64,000 nucleotides of DNA from Anaerolineae bacterium (GTDB taxonomy: Bacteria > Chloroflexota > Anaerolineae > Aggregatilineales > Phototrophicaceae): NCBI GenBank assembly GCA_022843745.1, contig JALHNB010000014.1:62001-126000 (forward strand), in the 5' to 3' direction. The position numbers were made by a program, and so were the translations under genes. Positions 1 to 8,514 of this stretch are shown here, piece after piece. How positions within the stretch are numbered: position 1 is the stretch's first letter; every line of letters begins with the position of its first letter. The notes under the pieces are model-generated. The model was not told where the DNA came from and searched no databases. It worked only from the letters and a program-made list of their open reading frames with translations.

Positions 1-2
1 AT

Positions 3-596
3 CATAACAACGCGATTTTGCTGTGGGATGTCGCGACGGTGGAACAGCAGACAGCGCTTGGCGGTCACACCGCGCGGGTGAACGCGCTCGATTTCAGCCC
101 CGATAACACGCTTCTGCTCTCCGCCAGCGGTGAAGGCAACGCCCAAACAATTGATAACAGCGTTCGTTTATGGGATGTCGCTGCCGGGACGCAGGCTGCG
201 ATTCTGGAAAGCCACAGCGCTCCTGTACGTGCCGCCAAATTTAGCCCGGACGGAACATTGATTGCCTCAGCCAGCCTCGATGGTCAACTGATTCTCTGGG
301 ATGCGGCTACCCGTGAACAGACAATCGAGTTGCAAGCATCTGGTGCGCCGATTATCGCGCTGGCCTTTAGCCCGGATGGCACGTTGTTGGCAACGGCGGG
401 CGGCGATCCAAATGTCACATCACCCGATTACCGCATTCGTATCTGGGATGTCGCATCCGGTGAAGTGATCGCAACGTTAGAAGGGCATACCGGCGCTGTT
501 GGTGGTCTGGACTTCACGCCTGATGGTAATGTGCTGGTTTCGGTCAGCGAAGATCACAGCATTCGCTTCTGGGGCGCTACCGATTCTGTTGGATAA
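3..596 (+). CDS. WD40 repeat protein (5' end outside window)
   Basis: The reading frame is open from the first bases of the window, so the gene starts upstream and only its C-terminal 197 or so codons are visible. It holds about four and a half WD40 blades. Each has the usual pattern of a GH-type dipeptide (GGHTARV, EGHTGAV), an FSPDGT turn and a closing LWDVA or IWDVA strand. Such propellers are protein-interaction platforms; Chloroflexota have many, often fused to kinase or caspase-like domains that would lie in the missing N-terminal part. A TTG at 18 could start a shorter product, but it sits in the middle of a blade and is not credible. The gene ends in front of a strong terminator. Confidence 0.85.
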   Translation, partial: HNNAILLWDVATVEQQTALGGHTARVNALDFSPDNTLLLSASGEGNAQTIDNSVRLWDVAAGTQAAILESHSAPVRAAKFSPDGTLIASASLDGQLILWDAATREQTIELQASGAPIIALAFSPDGTLLATAGGDPNVTSPDYRIRIWDVASGEVIATLEGHTGAVGGLDFTPDGNVLVSVSEDHSIRFWGATDSVG

Positions 597-611
597 AGCC
601 TCTTAAATGTT

Positions 612-645
612 GGGGCGGCTTCAAGGTCGCCCCGATATTTTTCCT
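612..645 (+). terminator. Rho-independent terminator after the WD40 gene
   Basis: An 8-bp stem, GGGGCGGC pairing with GTCGCCCC (one G-U), closes a 6-base loop and is followed by GATATTTTTCC. It lies 16 bases after the WD40 stop codon and ends that transcript before the ribosomal operon. Confidence 0.75.
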
Positions 646-718
646 CGTAGATACCTGCGCGATTCGAAATAATGCCAGTTTTGATGCTATGCACCTTTGG
701 GTTTCGCCATTCGTGATC

Positions 719-747
719 TTGAAAAGTCTCCTATATTTTGCTAAAAT
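719..747 (+). promoter_or_regulatory. Putative sigma70-type promoter for rpsB-tsf
   Basis: TTGAAA (719-724) and TAAAAT (742-747) are separated by 17 bases, close to the bacterial consensus. Transcription would begin near 754, giving an rpsB leader of about 127 nt. The leader contains small hairpins, for example TGGCG-AACAT-CGCCA at 758-772. An S2 autoregulatory leader is possible but not demonstrated. Confidence 0.5.
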
Positions 748-880
748 CCATCCGGCTTGGCGAACATCGCCAGGTAAAATCCACACGTCCCGACTCAGGC
801 GAGTGTTGTCACAGCAACGTGATGAGCGTTTGGGGATGAAGGTCGTGATCGTTTAAACACACAGTTGGAGAATACAGCAC

Positions 881-1729
881 ATGCCCTCATCAGTTTCTAT
901 GAAGGCGCTTCTGGAAACAGGCGTCCACTTCGGCCACCGCACGCCCAAGTGGAATCCCAAAATGAAGCCCTATATCTTTGCCGAACGTAACGGCATTCAC
1001 ATCATCGACCTGCAACAGACCATCGTTAACCTGAACAGCTACTATGACATGATCCGCGATATTGTTGCGGGTGGTGGCACGGTTCTGTTTGTCGGCACGA
1101 AGCGTCAGGCGCAGGAAACGATTGCTACCGAAGCTGCACGCTGCCGGATGCCCTACGTGAATCATCGCTGGTTGGGTGGTACGCTCACAAACTGGCGCAC
1201 CATTCGCGAACGTATCGAAACGCTGAAGAAGCTCGAACGCCGCCGCGATGCGGGTGAATTTGAACTGTTGACCAAAAAAGAAGGTCTGATCCTGGAGCGC
1301 GAGATCGTCAAATTGAATCTGCGCCTGGGCGGTATCCGCGAAATGAAGCGTTTACCCAATATTTTGCTGATCGTCGATACCATCCGCGAGGCGACAGCCG
1401 TTAAAGAAGCCAATATCCTCGAAATCCCGTTGATGGCGTTGGCCGATACGAACAGCAACCCGGATGACATTGATTTTATTATCCCAGCTAATGATGATGC
1501 TGTACGCGCGATCAAGCTCATCATCGCAGCAATGGCGGATGCCGTAATTGAAGGCCAGGCCATGCGCAAGAGCGATGACGGTGATGAATCAGGTGAAGAA
1601 GGAATCGATTTCTCGGCCTATGCGGACGAAGAAGAAGGCGACGAACAATACCTTGGTGCTTCAACACTGGCAAAACTGCGCGACTCCAAGTTGTTTGCTG
1701 ACGAAGAACTTGAAGACGAGGACGTATAA
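881..1729 (+). CDS. rpsB: 30S ribosomal protein S2
   Basis: Structural protein of the small ribosomal subunit that helps assemble S1 and the platform region. The N-terminal S2 signature is clear (residues 7-26, [20 protein letters not shown]), as are the [12 protein letters not shown] segment near residue 95 and the late [19 protein letters not shown] block near 190. The 282-residue product is longer than typical S2 because of an acidic tail after about residue 230, which ends in alternating Glu/Asp. The start is set by GGAG at 867-870, ten bases before the ATG. tsf follows after two bases, the usual S2-EF-Ts pairing. Confidence 0.98.
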   Translation: MPSSVSMKALLETGVHFGHRTPKWNPKMKPYIFAERNGIHIIDLQQTIVNLNSYYDMIRDIVAGGGTVLFVGTKRQAQETIATEAARCRMPYVNHRWLGGTLTNWRTIRERIETLKKLERRRDAGEFELLTKKEGLILEREIVKLNLRLGGIREMKRLPNILLIVDTIREATAVKEANILEIPLMALADTNSNPDDIDFIIPANDDAVRAIKLIIAAMADAVIEGQAMRKSDDGDESGEEGIDFSAYADEEEGDEQYLGASTLAKLRDSKLFADEELEDEDV

Positions 1730-1731
1730 GA

Positions 1732-2358
1732 ATGGCAGCAATAACTGCTCAAATGGTAAAAGACCTGCGTGATGCAACGGGCGCTGGCCCGCTGGATTGC
1801 AAAAAGGCGCTGGAACAGAATGATGGTGATGTCAACAAGGCGATTGAATATCTCCGCGAAAAGGGCCTGGCCCGCGCCGCGAAGAAACTCGGTGCAGGCC
1901 GCGCGATGAACGAAGGTTTGATCTACACCTACTCCCACCACAACAAACGGCTGGGTGTGATTGTAGAAGTGAACTGCGAAACCGATTTTGTCGCCAATAC
2001 GGATCAATTCCAGGCTTTCTCGCGCAATGTTGCCCTGCATATTGCTAATCTCGCGCCGGAATATGTTCAGCGCGAAGATGTGCCGGAAGCAGTTGTCCAG
2101 GCCGAACGCGCCTTGCAAAAGCGCCGCGCCATCGATGAAGGCAAGCCGGAAGCCGTTGCTGAAAAGATTGTTGAAGGCCGCATGAACAAATTCTTCGAGG
2201 AAATTGTCCTCCTGGAACAGCCCTTTATCATGGATGACTCCAAGACAATCGCCCAGCTTCTAGCTGAGACCGTTGCTGGTGTTGGTGAAAGCATTCAGAT
2301 CCGCCGTTTCGCTCGTTTCGCCCTGGGCGAAAGCGACAGCGCTGATGACAATGCCTGA
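1732..2358 (+). CDS. tsf: Elongation factor Ts
   Basis: Guanine nucleotide exchange factor for EF-Tu in translation elongation. The N-terminal UBA-like domain is intact (MVKDLRDATGAGPLDCKKAL, residues 8-27), and the hallmark TDFVA segment (NCETDFVANTDQF) follows near residue 82. At 208 residues it belongs to the short form with a single core subdomain, like that of Thermus, and is not the approximately 280-residue enterobacterial type. It starts two bases after the rpsB stop, so the two are surely co-transcribed and probably translationally coupled. A strong intrinsic terminator lies 49 bases after its stop. Confidence 0.97.
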   Translation: MAAITAQMVKDLRDATGAGPLDCKKALEQNDGDVNKAIEYLREKGLARAAKKLGAGRAMNEGLIYTYSHHNKRLGVIVEVNCETDFVANTDQFQAFSRNVALHIANLAPEYVQREDVPEAVVQAERALQKRRAIDEGKPEAVAEKIVEGRMNKFFEEIVLLEQPFIMDDSKTIAQLLAETVAGVGESIQIRRFARFALGESDSADDNA

Positions 2359-2406
2359 TCGCGGGCGAAACTCTAAGCCCGTGAATTTTATGACCTGGTG
2401 ATACAG

Positions 2407-2435
2407 AGGGATTAGCATTTGCTAATCCCTTTTTT
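2407..2435 (+). terminator. Perfect intrinsic terminator between tsf and pyrH
   Basis: A perfect 10-bp stem (AGGGATTAGC / GCTAATCCCT) with an ATTT loop is followed by six T residues. Only 17 bases separate the T-tract from the pyrH start codon, and these hold the pyrH Shine-Dalgarno sequence AAGGAG. There is no room for a separate promoter in between, so pyrH must depend on read-through or regulated termination, or on a promoter upstream of the hairpin. Confidence 0.85.
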
Positions 2436-2452
2436 ATTGAAAAGGAGACACG

Positions 2453-3184
2453 ATGCCCTCAACAAACGGAAATGATCTGGTCTATAAGCGGATCGTACTC
2501 AAACTCAGTGGTGAGGCGATGGCGGCGTCAGGCGGGGCAGGAATCGACCCGGATCGTGCCGAAGAAATTGCCACGAGAATCAAACAAATTCATGAGCATG
2601 GCATTCAGGTCGCAGTTGTCATCGGTGCGGGCAATCTGTGGCGCGGGCAAATCGGCGTTCAGCGGGGTATGGAGCAAAGCACCGCCGACCATATGGGAAT
2701 GATCGCAACCGTCATGAATGGGCTGGCGCTGCAAGATGCGTTGGAGCGTTTGGGTGTCGAAACGCGCGTCCAAACCGCTATCCAGATGAACGCAGTTGCT
2801 GAACCTTATATCCGGCTGCGGGCGATCCGCCATATGGAAAAAGGCCGCGTGGTGATTATCGCTGGCGGCACGGGCAACCCTTATTTCACGACGGATACGG
2901 CGGCGGCGCTGCGGGCGATGGAAATCAACGCCGATATTGTCATCAAGGCCACCAAAGTGAACGGCGTCTACTCGGCTGATCCCAAGAAAGACCCGACAGC
3001 GACCCGTTTTGAAACGCTTACCTACAAAGAAGCGCTCGATAATAAATTTGAGATTATGGATATGACGGCCTTTACCCTGTGCCAGGAAAATCATATGCCG
3101 ATCCTGGTCGTCAATTTTTGGACAGAGGGTGATCTCTACAAGGCTGTTCAGGGCGATCACGCGGTTGGCACGTTGATTTCTTAG
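2453..3184 (+). CDS. pyrH: UMP kinase
   Basis: Phosphorylates UMP to UDP with ATP in pyrimidine nucleotide synthesis; a cytosolic hexamer of the amino acid kinase fold. Family motifs are complete: the phosphate-binding KLSGEAM near residue 18, GAGNLWRG near 59, the UMP-binding segment [20 protein letters not shown], and [18 protein letters not shown] in the second half. Length (243 residues) is normal. AAGGAG at 2442-2447 fixes the ATG. In most bacteria frr follows pyrH in the rpsB-tsf-pyrH-frr order; here a convergent lipoprotein gene ends four bases after the stop, so frr is elsewhere. Confidence 0.97.
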   Translation: MPSTNGNDLVYKRIVLKLSGEAMAASGGAGIDPDRAEEIATRIKQIHEHGIQVAVVIGAGNLWRGQIGVQRGMEQSTADHMGMIATVMNGLALQDALERLGVETRVQTAIQMNAVAEPYIRLRAIRHMEKGRVVIIAGGTGNPYFTTDTAAALRAMEINADIVIKATKVNGVYSADPKKDPTATRFETLTYKEALDNKFEIMDMTAFTLCQENHMPILVVNFWTEGDLYKAVQGDHAVGTLIS

Positions 3185-3188
3185 CTCT

Positions 3189-4148
3189 TTAACCTTGAAG
3201 GCGAGCTTCAGCGTACAGCGTATGCGAAAGCTTCACATCGCGCACCTGGGAGATGGCTTCGATTTGTATGACGAGACGCTCATCAGGATCGAGGCCACTG
3301 CTCGCCCCAATAGCCCGATAGCCAACCACCTGCCCACTGTCATCGAGTAAAGTCAAAATCAGGCGGGGCGGCTCAGTGGTGTATGAGGACGGGTTATAAA
3401 GTGTTGCCGAAACACTATAACGCCCATCGGCCTGCTGGATAATTTCATCCTCGACCACCAGTGGAACAAAATGGATTTCGGGCATCATATCGGCTCGACG
3501 GAGTGATGCTGTCGTGGTGTAATTCTGCCAGTCCGCTTTGAAGCGTGCGCTGTAAGGCGCAGAACCCCCAGGCGGGATCATATTCTGGTCAATAATCGTA
3601 TCCCGTTCGGCGAGAAGCAAACCGTCAGTCCCTATAAGCTGTACCCGAATATCGACACGCCGAACGGTATATTTCTGAGTATTATAAATCTGACCCATAC
3701 AGACAATGCTGTCGGTAGAGGTTTCATAACAGACGGGCTGTGCGACTTGTAATGGGATCATCGTCGCGACGGCAGGCGGTGTATCCTCTGAAGGAATGAC
3801 GATCTGTTGTCCGACCTGTAAATTTCGAGGGTCAATATGACCATTGGCAGCTTGCAGCGATTCGATGCTCACGCCAAAATCCAGCGCGATGCCCAATAAT
3901 GTGTCGGCAGGGCGTATGGTGTAGGAAATTGTCGTTTCATCAGGGGCATCAGGTTGTGGAGTGGCGGTTAAAGGGATTTGTGGGGTAACACTTGGGGTGG
4001 TATGCTCTCGAAGACGTACTGTCAGGGTAATCTGGGGCGTAAAAGTGGGGGAAAGTGTAGGCGCGGACTCGGCTGTGAGGCTGCAACCTGCCACCCACAC
4101 GCTGATAAACATGGCGAATATCAGCGGACGCCACCCCCAGTAGCTCAT
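3189..4148 (-). CDS. LysM-domain lipoprotein
   Basis: Predicted surface lipoprotein of 319 residues. The N-terminus has a hydrophobic signal ending in VAGC (lipidated Cys 22). A Thr/Pro-rich linker follows, then one LysM module (about residues 74-119, YTIRPADTLLGIALDFGVS to LQVGQQIVIP), which binds N-acetylglucosamine-containing glycans such as peptidoglycan. The C-terminal 190 residues look like beta-sandwich domains of the FxLYD type, with a C-x-G pattern near residue 140. It is convergent with pyrH and has no obvious operon partner. The exact role is unknown; attachment to the cell wall is an inference from the LysM module. Confidence 0.85.
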   Translation of the reverse strand: MSYWGWRPLIFAMFISVWVAGCSLTAESAPTLSPTFTPQITLTVRLREHTTPSVTPQIPLTATPQPDAPDETTISYTIRPADTLLGIALDFGVSIESLQAANGHIDPRNLQVGQQIVIPSEDTPPAVATMIPLQVAQPVCYETSTDSIVCMGQIYNTQKYTVRRVDIRVQLIGTDGLLLAERDTIIDQNMIPPGGSAPYSARFKADWQNYTTTASLRRADMMPEIHFVPLVVEDEIIQQADGRYSVSATLYNPSSYTTEPPRLILTLLDDSGQVVGYRAIGASSGLDPDERLVIQIEAISQVRDVKLSHTLYAEARLQG

Positions 4149-4285
4149 CTTTTCAGATTATCCCTCATTATCCCATATCCTCAGGGCAATATCCCGCATT
4201 ATAGCCTTAACGAGCGCGAATAACATTAGTCAAAAAGGGCTAATTGTAAACGTTTTGTTCAGTAAGTTTTTAAGGGGATGAGTCG

Positions 4286-4768
4286 ATGGATACAAGTCTG
4301 GAAGTGCGCGTTGGTGAGGCTTTGCGCAGTAAAAGTCTGACGGTTTGTTCCGCCGAGTCCTGCACCGGAGGATTGGTGATGCACCGTTTGACCAATATCG
4401 CTGGTAGCTCGGCCTATGTCATCGGCGGTATCGTGGCGTATTCGAATCAAGTTAAACAAGCGCTGTTAAACGTCAAACAGGGAACGCTGATGGCCTATGG
4501 TGCGGTCAGTGAGCAAACCGCCAGCGAAATGGCTTTGGGCGCACGGGCGTTATTAAAAACCGATATTGCGGTGAGCATCACAGGGATCGCCGGGCCGGAT
4601 GGCGGTACCGCTGAAAAACCAGTCGGCCTGACCTATATTGGAATCTCAGCGGGAGAGGACATTCTGATCGTGCAGCGGCACGTCTGGCCGGGGGATCGCG
4701 AGGCTGTTAAGGCCGCCAGCGCAGACGCGGCGCTGCAATTGATTCTGGATACTGTGTCGAAGTTATAA
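4286..4768 (+). CDS. pncC: CinA C-terminal family nicotinamide-nucleotide amidase
   Basis: Stand-alone CinA C-terminal domain of 160 residues. Members of this family hydrolyse nicotinamide mononucleotide to nicotinate mononucleotide and ammonia in pyridine nucleotide salvage. The family signatures are present: SAESCTGGL at 22-30, AYVIGGIVAYSN at 43-54, and the phosphate-binding ITGIAGPDGGTAEKPVGL near 98-115. The start ATG is preceded by a purine-rich AAGGGG. The N-terminal competence/COG1058 domain found in full CinA is absent, which is common for PncC. It stands alone between the LysM lipoprotein and a convergent WD40 gene. Confidence 0.92.
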   Translation: MDTSLEVRVGEALRSKSLTVCSAESCTGGLVMHRLTNIAGSSAYVIGGIVAYSNQVKQALLNVKQGTLMAYGAVSEQTASEMALGARALLKTDIAVSITGIAGPDGGTAEKPVGLTYIGISAGEDILIVQRHVWPGDREAVKAASADAALQLILDTVSKL

Positions 4769-4805
4769 AAAATCAAGTTGCCAACGAGGGCTTCTTGTCT
4801 CTCAT

Positions 4806-5852
4806 CTACTGCGGATACAGCCGTTTGAGATGTTTAGTGGTCGTTTGCAGCGGTTTGGTTTCATCCGGGTCGTCCAGCGGGATACCCCACAGGCGCACGG
4901 ATTTGTCACCGTTGGCTGCGCTTTCGTCCGCCTGCAACAGAGCCTTCATATCAATTTTTCCGCTGCCGGATGCCAGCAATTTGCCATCTCCACTGAATGC
5001 CACGCACCAGATACCTTCGGTGTGGCCTTTGAGAACGGCTAATTTATTGCCTGTCGCAATTTCCCACAGGCCTACCGTCGTAAAATCGCTGCGGCAGGAG
5101 GCGATGAGCTTGCTATCCGGGCTGAAGGCGACGAAACGTTCTTTAAAATCATGCAGGATTTGCAGGGTATCAACACTGTAGAGTATGCCATCGACAGCTA
5201 AAATCCGACCATCGGGGCTGAAGGCCAGATTTTTCTCGGTCTGGCATTTTGTCATATTGGTTTTTTCGCCAGTACGCAGATTCCAAAGGTAGATACCGCG
5301 CGGCGCTTGCAATTCGCCCCAGGCAACGGTGGCAATTGTTTCGCCATCTGGGCTGAAGGCGACACCGCGTACCTGTGCCTGATGTTCCAGAGTACGTACC
5401 AGCTTTTTAGTGGTCAGGTCGCCCACGCGCACCATGCCATCCATGCCACCGGTTGCCAACAATCTGCCATCCGGGCTAAAAGCGATGCCTGTTGTACCGT
5501 CACGATGTCCTTTGAGTGTGGCAGTCTGTTCCCCTGTTCGTGCATCCAGAAATGCCAGCTCTCGTCCACTCGCCACGAGTGTTCGCCCATCCGGGCTGAA
5601 AGCCATACTGAGCGCCGCTGTTTTACGCTCGAATCGTTTGCGCTGGGTTTCCATGTCCCACATTGTCAACGAATCCAGTGTTGAACAGGCGAGGGTTTTG
5701 CTATCCGGGCTAAAAGCCAACATGCGCGGAGGCTGAAATGCCCCATCCTGCAAAACTGCTAACTCACGAGTATGGGCAGCATTTTCAGGTTTAACAGGCG
5801 CGATTTCTGCTAAAGGATTGGTAATTTTTAGCAAAGAGCGAGATACAGGCAT
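4806..5852 (-). CDS. WD40 repeat protein
   Basis: A 348-residue beta-propeller protein with about seven WD40-type blades. The recurring AFSPDG turns and closing strands (LTMWDMET, IYLWNLRT, VGLWEIATG, VRLWGIP) are easy to see. There is no signal peptide or membrane segment, so it is probably a cytoplasmic scaffold. The start is the ATG at 5852 (MPVSRSLLK): GGAGG at 5861-5865 lies eight bases upstream, whereas an in-frame ATG 36 bases further up lacks a ribosome site. The gene converges on pncC. No catalytic domain is fused to it and the partner is unknown. Confidence 0.87.
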   Translation of the reverse strand: MPVSRSLLKITNPLAEIAPVKPENAAHTRELAVLQDGAFQPPRMLAFSPDSKTLACSTLDSLTMWDMETQRKRFERKTAALSMAFSPDGRTLVASGRELAFLDARTGEQTATLKGHRDGTTGIAFSPDGRLLATGGMDGMVRVGDLTTKKLVRTLEHQAQVRGVAFSPDGETIATVAWGELQAPRGIYLWNLRTGEKTNMTKCQTEKNLAFSPDGRILAVDGILYSVDTLQILHDFKERFVAFSPDSKLIASCRSDFTTVGLWEIATGNKLAVLKGHTEGIWCVAFSGDGKLLASGSGKIDMKALLQADESAANGDKSVRLWGIPLDDPDETKPLQTTTKHLKRLYPQ

Positions 5853-6043
5853 GAACTTAGCCTCCACATTACAAAAATTACGGAACATCTTTCGATTTTC
5901 TACCCCTCTTTATATCATTGGAATCCGGTTTGTTCTATGGGACTTTTGGCATATCCAATCGCCCTTAAAACTTTTATACTGGGCGCTCGTTAAACTTGAT
6001 GCCTGGCGCTCGTTAAGTAGTAAAACAGGATATTTACGCCCTT

Positions 6044-7948
6044 ATGCCCTTATTCGTCATCTTCATATTTGGCGCAGTCGTTATAGGCACGGGGGCAATG
6101 CTGGCTCCTGCCTGGCCGACAGCGCAGCCACGTATCGGCCTCTCTGCCGCGCTGTCCTTAGCGTTGATTGTTGGTGGCGGTTTATTCGTTGCCATGCTTT
6201 TCGGCTGGAACACGCTGGTTATCGACTATCTGTTATTCGCGCTGATTACCATCATTTTTTTGGGTGGCACACTGTCATATGGGCAAACCCGCGCCGAAAA
6301 ACGTGGCGAAGAACTGTCTGATTTGGCGCAGGGCTGGCCGGATCGACGCGATATGCTGTTTTTCGGTGTGGCGGCGCTGATTTTTGTAATTCCTGCCTTG
6401 ATCGTGCCTGTCCCGCTTGACACCGATGCGCAAGGCTTTGGCTATCTGGCATTGTCGGCGCGTTTAGGGGGGAGTTTCGATACCCTCGCCCCGTTTCACC
6501 CGGAAATCACCTATCTCTACGCCCCCGGTTTTACGCTGATCGCTGCTTATCTTAGCCAGCAGCTTGGACAAGGTTTGCATCATGTCCAGCTTGGCATTGG
6601 CGCAGTGCTGTCATTCGTCTGTGTTTTGCTGGCCTTTGATCTGGGTTCGGAAATTCGCGATAAACGGCTGGGCCGAGCAATGGCAATCGCGATGCTGGCA
6701 GGTATGGGACTGTTTACGGCTTACATGGATTCGCACTATACAACCGTGCTGGCGATGGTGTTTGCGCTGGCCTTTGTGATTTTTACGCTGCGTTATGTGC
6801 GCGCTGGCCTGCTTGCGGATGCCATCGCCGCTGGATTGATGCTGGGGGCGGCGGTGCTGTCACACCCGGACACAACGATTATTCTCGGTCTGGGCTATAT
6901 TCCCTGGCTGCTGACGATGTGGCTGGGCAAACCGCGACCCACGTTACGGCGCTGGTTGGTATTGGCCTTTGGCGTGCCGTTGGTGGCGCTGCTCGGCATC
7001 CTGCCCTGGTTATTCCGCGTCAGCACCTTGCTTGGCTCGGACATCGTTTCACCGTTCACACGCAGTCTGGATTATTGGCGCATTCTGGTTTTCTATCACG
7101 GCATCTGGACAATCCCCGTTGCGATTTTGGGTGCTTGGCTCGGCCTGCGCAAGCGCGATCAGGCAACCATTCTGGCAATCGGTTGGCTGGTTTTGGTAGT
7201 GGATTTCTCGACACTGGGTGTGCTCGAAGGATTGTTTCCCTGGCTGGTCGCGCCAATTTTACGCTACGATTACCCCTTCAGTATCGCGTGGCATGGGCCG
7301 ATTATCCCGTACACGATTTTAGCAGGCAGCGGCTTGCTTTGGCTGTGGGATCGTTTTTTTGAAGTGCGTTGGGGAGCCGCTTTGCATCGTCATGCCTATG
7401 AGATTATGGGCATGACGGTAGCAATATTATTGGGCGTTCTCGTTTTTAATCAGCAAATTCTGCAAATCAGCAAAGGGCGTGTAGGCTTTTTCGGGGCATT
7501 CTCATCGGCGGCGGATGTGCAGGCGATGGAATGGCTCAAACAAAATACACCGACTGACTCGCGCATCCTCAATTTCCCCGGCAGCGCCTTTGATAATTCG
7601 CACGAAAGCGATTGGGTGCCAGTTATCAGCGAACGGGACAGCGTTTATTATCGCTGGCAGCCGTTTTTCAGGAATAACGAAGCTAGCATCGCCGAGCAGG
7701 ATCGTCTGCGGGCTTTCTGGGAAGACCCGGCAGATCCAACCAATGCGCAAATCCTGACAGACGCGAGCATAGATTACGTCATTGTGCCGCAGCTTGTGAC
7801 GAACCCGGACAGCCTGGAGACGATGTTTCGTTGGCGCGCGCCGTTTGATAGTTGGATTGAGATGCGCTCGTTACCCGCAGACGCGCCCTATCTGGAATTG
7901 GTGCTGGATGTAGATGGCGCACAAATTTATCAATTTAAAACCCAATAA
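6044..7948 (+). CDS. Polytopic membrane protein, GT-C glycosyltransferase-like
   Basis: A 634-residue integral membrane protein with roughly a dozen hydrophobic helices and a soluble C-terminal region from about residue 485. After the first few helices an extracytoplasmic loop carries PLDTDAQGF and FHPEITYLYAPGF, the position where GT-C enzymes of the PMT/ArnT type have their catalytic acidic loop. The C-terminal part begins AMEWLKQNTPTDSRIL, a segment typical of that superfamily. Such enzymes transfer sugars from lipid-linked donors outside the membrane; donor and acceptor cannot be named here. A second, distantly similar protein is at 43254-44867. Assignment to GT-C is by architecture only. 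Confidence 0.6.
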   Translation: MPLFVIFIFGAVVIGTGAMLAPAWPTAQPRIGLSAALSLALIVGGGLFVAMLFGWNTLVIDYLLFALITIIFLGGTLSYGQTRAEKRGEELSDLAQGWPDRRDMLFFGVAALIFVIPALIVPVPLDTDAQGFGYLALSARLGGSFDTLAPFHPEITYLYAPGFTLIAAYLSQQLGQGLHHVQLGIGAVLSFVCVLLAFDLGSEIRDKRLGRAMAIAMLAGMGLFTAYMDSHYTTVLAMVFALAFVIFTLRYVRAGLLADAIAAGLMLGAAVLSHPDTTIILGLGYIPWLLTMWLGKPRPTLRRWLVLAFGVPLVALLGILPWLFRVSTLLGSDIVSPFTRSLDYWRILVFYHGIWTIPVAILGAWLGLRKRDQATILAIGWLVLVVDFSTLGVLEGLFPWLVAPILRYDYPFSIAWHGPIIPYTILAGSGLLWLWDRFFEVRWGAALHRHAYEIMGMTVAILLGVLVFNQQILQISKGRVGFFGAFSSAADVQAMEWLKQNTPTDSRILNFPGSAFDNSHESDWVPVISERDSVYYRWQPFFRNNEASIAEQDRLRAFWEDPADPTNAQILTDASIDYVIVPQLVTNPDSLETMFRWRAPFDSWIEMRSLPADAPYLELVLDVDGAQIYQFKTQ

Positions 7949-8003
7949 GGCGTAAATTTTTCAAATTCGTACCGAAAATTAGCGGTTTTATAACAGTGCA
8001 GGT

Positions 8004-8033
8004 TTGCATTTTGTTATTATCACCCTGATAATA
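8004..8033 (+). promoter_or_regulatory. Putative promoter with overlapping inverted repeat
   Basis: TTGCAT (8004-8009) and GATAAT (8027-8032) are 17 bases apart. A perfect 7-bp inverted repeat (TATTATC at 8015-8021, GATAATA at 8027-8033, 5-base centre) overlaps the -10 element, a placement typical of an operator. It would drive the receiver gene that starts at 8083. Confidence 0.4.
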
Positions 8034-8082
8034 TAAATTGTTATGAAAGCACGTATCAAGCCGAGAGGTCTCCACGCAAGTT

Positions 8083-8448
8083 ATGGAACATCTAGCGCTC
8101 GTGGTAGAGGACGAGAAATCTCTACGATTGATTTATGATATGGTTTTAACAGGTATCGGTTTTAAGATCATTCATGCGGTTGATGGGCAACAAGCCATTG
8201 AAGTTCTGGAAAATACCACTCCCGACATTGTTTTTTTAGATATGCTTCTGCCGCGAGTTAACGGTAGTGCCGTTCTGGATTACATCTATACAGCATCCCG
8301 TTTTAACAATACACGTGTTGTTGTTGTGACTGCTCACAGTCGATTCGGCCAAGCGGGTTTGCTGCGATCACAGGATGAGTTTTTACTCAAACCTATTCAT
8401 CCAAAAGATTTGCGAAACGCCGCGCAGCGCCTCACCGCTAAAATGTAA
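8083..8448 (+). CDS. Single-domain response regulator (CheY-like receiver)
   Basis: A 121-residue stand-alone receiver domain. The acidic pair is Asp10-Glu11, the phospho-acceptor Asp53 (DIVFLDMLLPRVNG), the switch Thr83 (VVTAHS) and the conserved Lys103 (LLKPIH). All catalytic residues are present, so it should be phosphorylated by a histidine kinase. No kinase or output domain is encoded in the window. It would act by protein-protein contact, as CheY or Spo0F do. The next gene, 66 bases downstream on the same strand, encodes a PP2C-like membrane protein, but a functional link is only suggested by adjacency. Confidence 0.9.
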   Translation: MEHLALVVEDEKSLRLIYDMVLTGIGFKIIHAVDGQQAIEVLENTTPDIVFLDMLLPRVNGSAVLDYIYTASRFNNTRVVVVTAHSRFGQAGLLRSQDEFLLKPIHPKDLRNAAQRLTAKM

Positions 8449-8514
8449 CCTCTCGATCTTTGGAATGCTGCTGCCACATCGTGTACAATTCGATCAGTTC
8501 TCAAAACACATGGG

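Noticed and set aside
3185-3188. Ribosome recycling factor (frr) after pyrH
   Set aside because: The usual neighbour was looked for; the convergent lipoprotein gene begins immediately and no frr-like sequence is seen.
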